From assembly GCA_023548195.1 (NCBI GenBank), contig JAJHZJ010000756.1, positions 186,001-250,000 on the forward strand: 64,000 nt of DNA, read 5' to 3'. The notes beneath the pieces are model-generated. The model was not told where the DNA came from, searched no databases, and saw only the letters and a program-made list of their open reading frames with translations. The position numbers and the translations under genes were made by a program. This document shows positions 56,740 through 64,000 of this stretch, piece by piece; position 1 is the first letter of the stretch; every line of letters begins with the position of its first letter. The DNA is from Bettongia penicillata ogilbyi. Taxonomy: Eukaryota; Chordata; Mammalia; Diprotodontia; Potoroidae.

Positions 56740-57490
56740 TCTGTCAAAGCACCACTGTTTTCTCAGTCTCTTGGTTTACAACCTTGGTGTTATCATTGAA
56801 TCCTAATTTCATTTAATTCAGCAGCCAAATCTTGTCATCTCTAGCCCTGCAACATTTCTCATCTCTAACTGTTTCTCTCCATCCACTCTGCCACCATCTT
56901 AGGTCGGGCTGTCATCATTGACTGCTGAGACAGTTTTTAGATTAGTCTCCTCAATTCATCTCTTTTCACTTCATTCAATCCTCCAGATAGTTACCAAGGA
57001 GATTTTTCTTAAGCTGACCACATCATTCCCTTCCTCAAGAAACTCTAATGGCTCCCTATCGCCTCTAGGATAAACTATAAATTCTATGTTGTGTTTTTAA
57101 AGTACTTAACAACTTGGCCCAAACCTTTTTTTATTTCTCATTATGTATTAATCACCTTCCTGACTTCTGTTATCCACTAAACTGGTATTCTCTCCATTCC
57201 TTAACATGGTGCTTTATCTCCCATTGCTTTCCTTTCACACTGGTTGTCTCTCATCCCTGCCCCACATCACCTCACAGAATTCCTCTTCATTCCAAGATTC
57301 AACTCAGACATCATCTCCTACCCTAAACCTTTCCTAATTTCTCACAACTGCTAGTGTCCTTCCTCCTTATTACATGAAAGGTCCTCAAGAGTAGGGATTG
57401 TTTCATTTTTTGTATTTGCTGCCCCAGTACTTTGCATGGTACCTGACTCATAGTGGATATTGAATAAATGCTTGTTGATTGAATGACTAC
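56740..57490 (+). mobile_element. L2 LINE 3' portion
   Basis: ATTTCATTTAATTCAGCAGCC, TAGTCTCCTCAATTCATC, GACCACATCATTCCC, CTCTAATGGCTCCCTATCG, AGTACTTAACAACTTGGCCC, GGTACCTGACTCATAGTGG, GAATAAATGCTTGTTGATTG. Confidence 0.75.
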
Positions 57491-57699
57491 CAATCTATAT
57501 TCCTAGGTATATTTACTCATTCCATGATGGTGCCAAATACAAATTAATATTGTTGGAATGAGAATAATATTATTGTTCTATATGTGTAACTTCTGACTCA
57601 TTAATTACCAAAAAAAATGCACTTTAATCTGTTTTTCCAGTGGTTGCATTGGATGTCCACTAATCCACCTACATGCCTTCACCAGCGCCTTCTTGTGAC

Positions 57700-57985
57700 C
57701 AACATTACACATTTAATAATAGCTAACATTTATATAAGGCTCACCATGTGCCAGGCACTCTGATAAAGGCTTCCTAATTATTTTCCCATTTGATCCTTAC
57801 AACAACTCTGGGAGATAAGTATCATTATTATCTTCACTTTACAGATGTGAAAGCTGAGGCAAACAGAGGTGAGGTGACTTGCCCAGGGTCGCACAACTAA
57901 TAAGGGTCGGAAGTAGGATTCCAACTCAGGTTTCCCTGACTTTAGAACCAGTACTCTATCCATTGTATCACCCAGCTGCCCACTT
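57700..57985 (-). mobile_element. MIR-type SINE, long copy
   Basis: Reversed order: GTGCCAGGCACTCTGATA, CATTTGATCCTTACAACAAC, TTACAGATGTGAAAGCTGAG, ACTTGCCCAGGGTCGCAC, head ending CACCCAGCTGCCC. Confidence 0.8.
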
Positions 57986-58194
57986 ACAATACATAGGGTA
58001 ATTGAAGGAAGACGTGTTGTCCCTGGTCATAGAATATAGTGAAGTTAATTAGCAAAATTTTAGTTCATCTGTACCACATTCCAAATTGGTCACAAATCCA
58101 CATTTTATTTATGGAAATGATGTGTTAATTTAGCAAATTATTAAGAGCATCAATGAAGCAGGCATAATTTTTCTTCCATGTTTTAAGTGTACCT

Positions 58195-58400
58195 AATAAT
58201 TTAAATTTATATTGTGCATTAGATTACAAGAAACTTTGCAAACATCATTTCATTTGATCTTTATGATAACCCTGCAAAGTAGGTAGTACAACTATCATTC
58301 TCTGCATTTTACAGATAAAGAAACTGACTTGTTTTATTTATATAGTTGGCATACAGCAAAGCCAGGATTCACATCCAGTCCAGATTTCTCCCCATTATAA
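58195..58400 (-). mobile_element. MIR-type SINE
   Basis: TTTGCAAACATCATTTCATTTG, TGATAACCCTGCAAAGTAGG, TTTTACAGATAAAGAAACTG, GCCAGGATTCACATCCAG. Confidence 0.7.
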
Positions 58401-58404
58401 GAAA

Positions 58405-58640
58405 AACTAACCTGAGTTTGATGCTTATCAAGCACTTTACATACATTATCTCATTTGAGCCTTTCAACAACTCTATGAGGTAGATGCTATCATGAGCTCC
58501 ATTTTACATATGAGGAAACTGATATAGTTTAAGTGATTTGTCCAGGGTTCCACTGCTAGTAATTTTCAGAGGCAAGATTCAAACCTAGGTCTTTCTGATT
58601 CCAAGTCAGTACTCTATCCATTGTACCACTTAGCTGCCTA
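58405..58640 (-). mobile_element. MIR-type SINE
   Basis: AAGCACTTTACATACATTATC, CAACAACTCTATGAGG, ATATGAGGAAACTGATA, TTCAAACCTAGGTC, head ending CCACTTAGCTGCC. Lies head-to-tail with the previous copy. Confidence 0.75.
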
Positions 58641-59434
58641 ACAGGCTATCCCTGAACACTGTGTGGCTATACAGGTGCTAGAAAGAATAATGAAATGATG
58701 ACTTTATATTTATTTTCATCATCTTTGTCAAATACTATTCCCCCAAACTTAATTCAGACCTTCTCCCCTTGAAAAATAAGAAAGAATTCAATGCGTATAT
58801 TGCTATCTGAAATAGTATTTCAGTTAACCAACAAAAAAAGTATAAGAAGATGCCAAACAATAATTCCCTAATACCAGGATTAAAAGATTTTGGCCTAATA
58901 TTAGAAAAAACCAAACTCATCTTAAAATTGAAAAATATCTGATGTTCTTTCTGTCAGATTCTATCAAACTGACTATACTTTTCAGGTATGAGATTAAATG
59001 AGTAAGTCCCATAAGAACATAATCCTTTATAACCAGAAAAGCCAATCTCTTCAGCCTTATAAATGAATAGGTGGTAATTAATTCTATTGATTAAATATTG
59101 CCAATTATTAAAGGGTTAACTTTCATTCCACTGGATGGGATAATTTTTATTTGGAGATGAGATCTTTCCCAAAATTTATTAATTTGCTTACAAAGGATGG
59201 AGTTGAGCTCAAATGGAAAGCTACATGGAAAAACTTTACACCTCTTAGGTGTTTAAAAGCAATGAAGTTTGGTTATTTTAAGTATATGAAATTCATTTAT
59301 GAAGATAGTGCATTGTTCCATTGCAAGTGAATTCTAAATTAATTATACAGGTCTTCTATGTAATGATCACTGACTGAGGTTACTTCTTTGCAAAATCAAT
59401 CAGAATCTTAGAACTTGATGGATCCTTCACTGTT
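58641..59434. other. AT-rich intergenic, nothing recognised
   Basis: No coding or repeat signature recognised. Confidence 0.4.
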
Positions 59435-59515
59435 TATACATGTGTATATATGGTTATTGTGCATATGTGTATGTATACATATATGTATGTGTATGTATAC
59501 ACACACATATTATTA
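59435..59515. repeat. TATG/CA simple-sequence tract
   Basis: Interrupted (TATG)n and (TATACA)n ending in ACACACACATA. Confidence 0.75.
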
Positions 59516-59734
59516 TTAAATTGAAGAAGGCCTCCAGAGCACTGGAAAGACCTCCTATGTTGAATCTATGGGGGAACATGGGCAATGGATGGTCAGCCAC
59601 TGAGAAGTTGCTGTATTATTGGTGGTGAAAACCAACCGAATTTTATCCTACCAAATTTTGGTTAAAACACCCAAATTTATGAAATTGCAGACCCGTTTGA
59701 ATATTTGTGGCCATTATTATTTTAAACAATAGGC

Positions 59735-59835
59735 AGCATGGGTTCAAGGAAGACTTGGGTTCAAGCCCCACCTCTAAAACTTACTGGTTATGCGATGCTG
59801 GAAAAATTACTCAACCTCTCAGTCCCAGGCAAGGC
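59735..59835 (+). mobile_element. MIR-type SINE fragment
   Basis: GACTTGGGTTCAAGCCCCACC, AAACTTACTGGTTATGCGA, AAAATTACTCAACCTCTCAG. Confidence 0.7.
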
Positions 59836-61959
59836 AACTTTTTAACATTATAAATTGCAGAGAAGGTGACAATCTGTAATGGGAAGAAGAGTTTCTTCCC
59901 CCAGATTTACCTGTATTAGTGAAATAAGAGGTCTAATCTCAATTCCTTCCTAGTCTTTTAAGTAATAAAAAGAATCCAAAATAGTGGAGGTTTTGTTTTT
60001 TGTTTAGTTTTGTTTCCAGTAGGAAATTGTGATAAAATGTCACACTAAATGATTATTACTAAGTCTTTCTTCTCTTGAAAAAATATTATATCCATATTTG
60101 TAGATTATATGATTGATACAGAACTTGACCAGTGGTGGCATAACCTTTGTTCATCTACAGAACTTATCTGTACATCTATATTTTCTAAATAAATGTAAGA
60201 TGCCATTGAACTTTGTTCACCCTTATGTTCATAAGACCTTTTATTTAGTATGTAAAAACAGTTCTAACACTTCATCATTCCTACATTATTTCCAATAAAT
60301 CACCACTAAAAATGAGCCACTGTGGAAATATCTAGTCATTTAAGATGCAGTAAGTTTAGATAACAGGCAACCATCAGTATAAAGGGCATTCTACTGAGAA
60401 GCCTAGGAAACATTTAAGGAAATGAACTCCACTGAGATGCAATGAGGGATATAAAAAATACTGACACTAAGGATCGATTCACAGAAGAAGCCAAATGAAA
60501 TTACATTTTATCTCAATTCTCAACACTACTGAGTATCAGCCTCATCTGACAATCTCCCCTTTCCACCAATATTTCCACCCTATCCTTTCGAATAATACCC
60601 CACTGGATGAAATGAGGTACACTTCTTTCTCCCTGAAAATATCTTATGAATAGGAAAAGATAGTGATAAAGCAAAAGACAGAGATGGTTCTATGACAAAA
60701 ATCACAATTTTAAGACAGAAAGTAATTTTCCAGTATGAGTAAGAAAATAAACCCAACCCGTTATCACTTTAATGGTCAATATCCCCCATGTAAAAGAACA
60801 AATGGCACTTAATCCCTGTGGTTAAATAACACCAAGAATTAAAAGGTTAACATTCAGGTTACATAAAATAACAAATTAATTTCTGGAGGGAAAAAAAAGA
60901 TTCTTTTGTGACTTTAAAAATGAAATGTTATTATGACTTGATTGTAATGATCAAGCTAGTTCCAATTACATGGACAGTACTAGTACTTTCTCTATGTTAT
61001 TGTAATGCACTGGAAATTAAAATTGGACCAATTATCTCAAAATGAGATGACTGTCTCCTATCTCTGCAAGAGGAAATAGGTTATTGGAAATAGTCATTTC
61101 GACACTGCATGGGTGAAGGGTGCATAAGCAGCGATTTTTCATTAAACAAAGCAAACCAGTGGAAATGGAACAGTGTCCGTTTGGTTACCAATGGAAATGA
61201 AATGTTATGGTAGCCAAAGTTCTAAGGAAAAATGTATTCCATCTTAACATGGTATTTGTGTGAAGCTATTTGTTCTTCAAATGACATTGCAATTCAGGGA
61301 TAAGAAGTGTTTGTCCAATTCCCTGTACAAGCTTACTCTTCTCAACAGACAACACAAAGCTCACCTGATTCTATCTGCTGTCTGGCAACCCCTGGCTTGT
61401 AGCTGAAACAGGCAGGTATTTTCCCCAAGGTTTGGTTACTTCCTGTCCCTCCTCTTTACCAATAGTCTTTCCTTTTTCCCCATTAAAACTTGAATACTTT
61501 GCCTTTTAAAGGTTTATCTAGCTCTTCCAGTGTTGTGCAGCTCAGACAACGTTAATTGTTGTTGGGGGTCTGAGTAATTTTTTAAAAGAGAACTCTGGAG
61601 GTCATTGTAAGTTTTTTTAAGGTGCACTAATTGAATCTTTAATTTGTTAAGGATTGGACACAATGAAATATGCTCTTCAATTTCATTTATCTGCCAGAAA
61701 TTTCTTGAGGAGGGAAAACTGGAGGCAGTGTCTTTTAAAATTATTGCCTATTAACAGGTGCTTGATTCAGGACATGTCTCACCGTGGCTTATATAGCTAA
61801 CATTCCAAAGATGATAATTTTCTTCTTAATTCAGTGGATACTTAGATGACTCCAATGATTTTTTTTTTCACGTAAAAAGTTTGATGATTGCTAGTACCCA
61901 CACCTCATATTATCTAAGATTAACTTTCTTTGTGCGGTTTACTCAAACAGCGGTTTTCC
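59836..61959. other. Repeat-poor KCNA3 downstream flank
   Basis: About 2.1 kb with no LINE or SINE landmarks. Candidate for conserved regulatory sequence; no coding signal. Confidence 0.35.
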
Positions 61960-62330
61960 TGTGAAATCATGTAAGTAGGAACCATCTGGAAAAGGTTACT
62001 GTGGAAACAGCAAGGGGAAGCAGGGGGTGGGGCTAGAGAGAGATGCCATGACAACCTTTTTCGGGTTTCCCAGGAAACGACGGTTGCTATAGGAACTGCA
62101 TCACTCAGGTCCGAATTAGTAACTTCCGCTGGAAGGGGTGTCTGTCACTTTAATCTTCTTGTGATATTGCAGATGCTTATCTCTCAGATGCATTAGGGAA
62201 AAAAAAATCGTTTCTCTCAGCAGCCCTGAAAACATTGCTTTTTCTAGACTACGATTGGTTTTGGCTGGGGGGCGTGCACAGGATTTCTTCACGATGATTT
62301 AATGTTAAATCTAACGCTTTCCAAATACTT
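61960..62330. promoter_or_regulatory. Candidate regulatory block downstream of KCNA3
   Basis: Non-repetitive sequence, richer in GC and CpG than its AT-rich surroundings. It contains an imperfect palindrome GTTGCTATAGGAAC at 62083-62096 resembling the RFX X-box, and a second half-site-like stretch near 62044-62056. No open reading frame. Function is inference. Confidence 0.3.
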
Positions 62331-62581
62331 AAGCAGTCCACAGGGTTAGACTGCAGTTAGTCAAATCATTCACTCTTGAGTTGAAGAAAGCATTTTCTTC
62401 AGAAATATATAATTCTGGGAAGGGGGATTTCAAACGGAGAGTTCAGATATAAACTGAACAAATTTACAACGGATTTACAAATCACTGCACTTAATTAGAA
62501 TTTAATTGATCGATTCTTTAGGCTAGGTAATTCACCTACAAGCACAATAAACAATGCTAGAAGGTCCTCCCATTGACTGGT

Positions 62582-62652
62582 AAAAAAAAAAAAAAAACAA
62601 AAACTGCCTTTAATTATGTACTTAAACCCGTTACTCTAAAAGCACTTTTAAT
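62582..62652 (-). promoter_or_regulatory. Candidate KCNA3 polyadenylation region
   Basis: On the minus strand there are ATTAAA hexamers at 62652-62647 and 62614-62609, about 330 and 365 nt after the stop. They are followed by a long U-rich stretch (plus-strand A run at 62582-62597), as expected of a downstream element. No AATAAA was seen on the minus strand between here and the stop codon. Inference from motif order only. Confidence 0.4.
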
Positions 62653-62978
62653 TCCCCTCCCCACCTACACGTTTCATTGTTTCAGAGCGTACTGGAAACC
62701 AAAACTAAAAGTCCCAAACAGCATTTCCGCTATTTGCAAGATTAAAATGAAAAAAAAAAGGGGGGGGGGGGAGAGCAGAGGAAACGCAGCCCATTTGCAA
62801 AAGACACCTGTTTTGGTACGAAGCAACATGGGACAGGGGCGGGGTAGATGAAGGAATTGTGTTTTCCATATTCTTCTCTGGATGAATGGTCTGGAAATGT
62901 ATAAAAACGAGGGCATACACAGACCAATGGGGCACGTTCCACACAATACTAAGCATAGCATGTCACTTGTGTCATGTA
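62590..62978 (-). other. KCNA3: KCNA3 3' untranslated region (distal end inferred)
   Basis: Sequence directly downstream of the KCNA3 stop codon. It contains a C12-T10 homopolymer junction in mRNA sense (plus-strand A10 at 62750-62759, then G12 at 62760-62771). The distal limit is inferred from the candidate polyadenylation signals at 62609-62652. A longer 3' UTR cannot be excluded. Confidence 0.6.

Positions 62979-64000
<1,022 letters not shown>

Overview
The window is vertebrate and almost certainly marsupial nuclear DNA. It is AT-rich and dense in ancient LINEs and SINEs (L2, L3/CR1, MIR). It also carries repeats I recognise as typical of opossum, wallaby and devil genomes: tRNA-derived Mar1/WALLSI-type SINEs, a guanine-adenine-rich ~600 bp marsupial repeat, L1 tails and an ORF1-only L1 (HAL1 type). 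The species cannot be fixed from sequence alone. Nothing bacterial or viral is active here.

The only protein-coding gene of the host is at the right edge. It is the 3' part of KCNA3 (voltage-gated potassium channel Kv1.3), minus strand, 62979-64000. It runs from inside transmembrane segment S1 to the stop codon, and the rest lies beyond the window. In other mammals KCNA3 is followed on the same strand by KCNA2, so most of this window should be the KCNA3-KCNA2 intergenic interval. No KCNA2 coding sequence is visible.

Layout. 0-7 kb: two LTR-like copies in opposite orientation, SINEs and AT-rich DNA. 7-8 kb: apparently unique sequence with RFX-like and MEF2-like sites. 8-31 kb: a repeat graveyard of L3, L2, L1, MIR and Mar1-type SINEs, with datable nestings: an L1 tail in L2, a complete 2.98 kb ORF1-only L1 in L2 with a 17 bp target duplication, a hAT miniature element in L3, and a SINE in a SINE in L2. 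31-39 kb: a long TTCC/CT tract, then about 8 kb of AT-rich, largely repeat-poor DNA. 39-48 kb: a polypyrimidine tract, L2 pieces, copies of the ~600 bp repeat with one inverted arm, a CT/TA microsatellite and a 601 bp hAT element. 48-52 kb: an L1 tail and a pair of ~600 bp direct repeats with LTR-like signals. 52-58.6 kb: SINEs and L2. 58.6-62.6 kb: mostly unique KCNA3 downstream flank. 62.6-64 kb: KCNA3 3' UTR and coding sequence.

The transposons are old, broken or non-autonomous. I see no novel multi-gene system. The most interesting structures are the ORF1-only retrotransposon, the tandem LTR-like pair at 50-51 kb, the two hAT elements with target duplications, and the candidate regulatory blocks flanking KCNA3. 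Repeat family names come from recognition by eye and should be read as probable.
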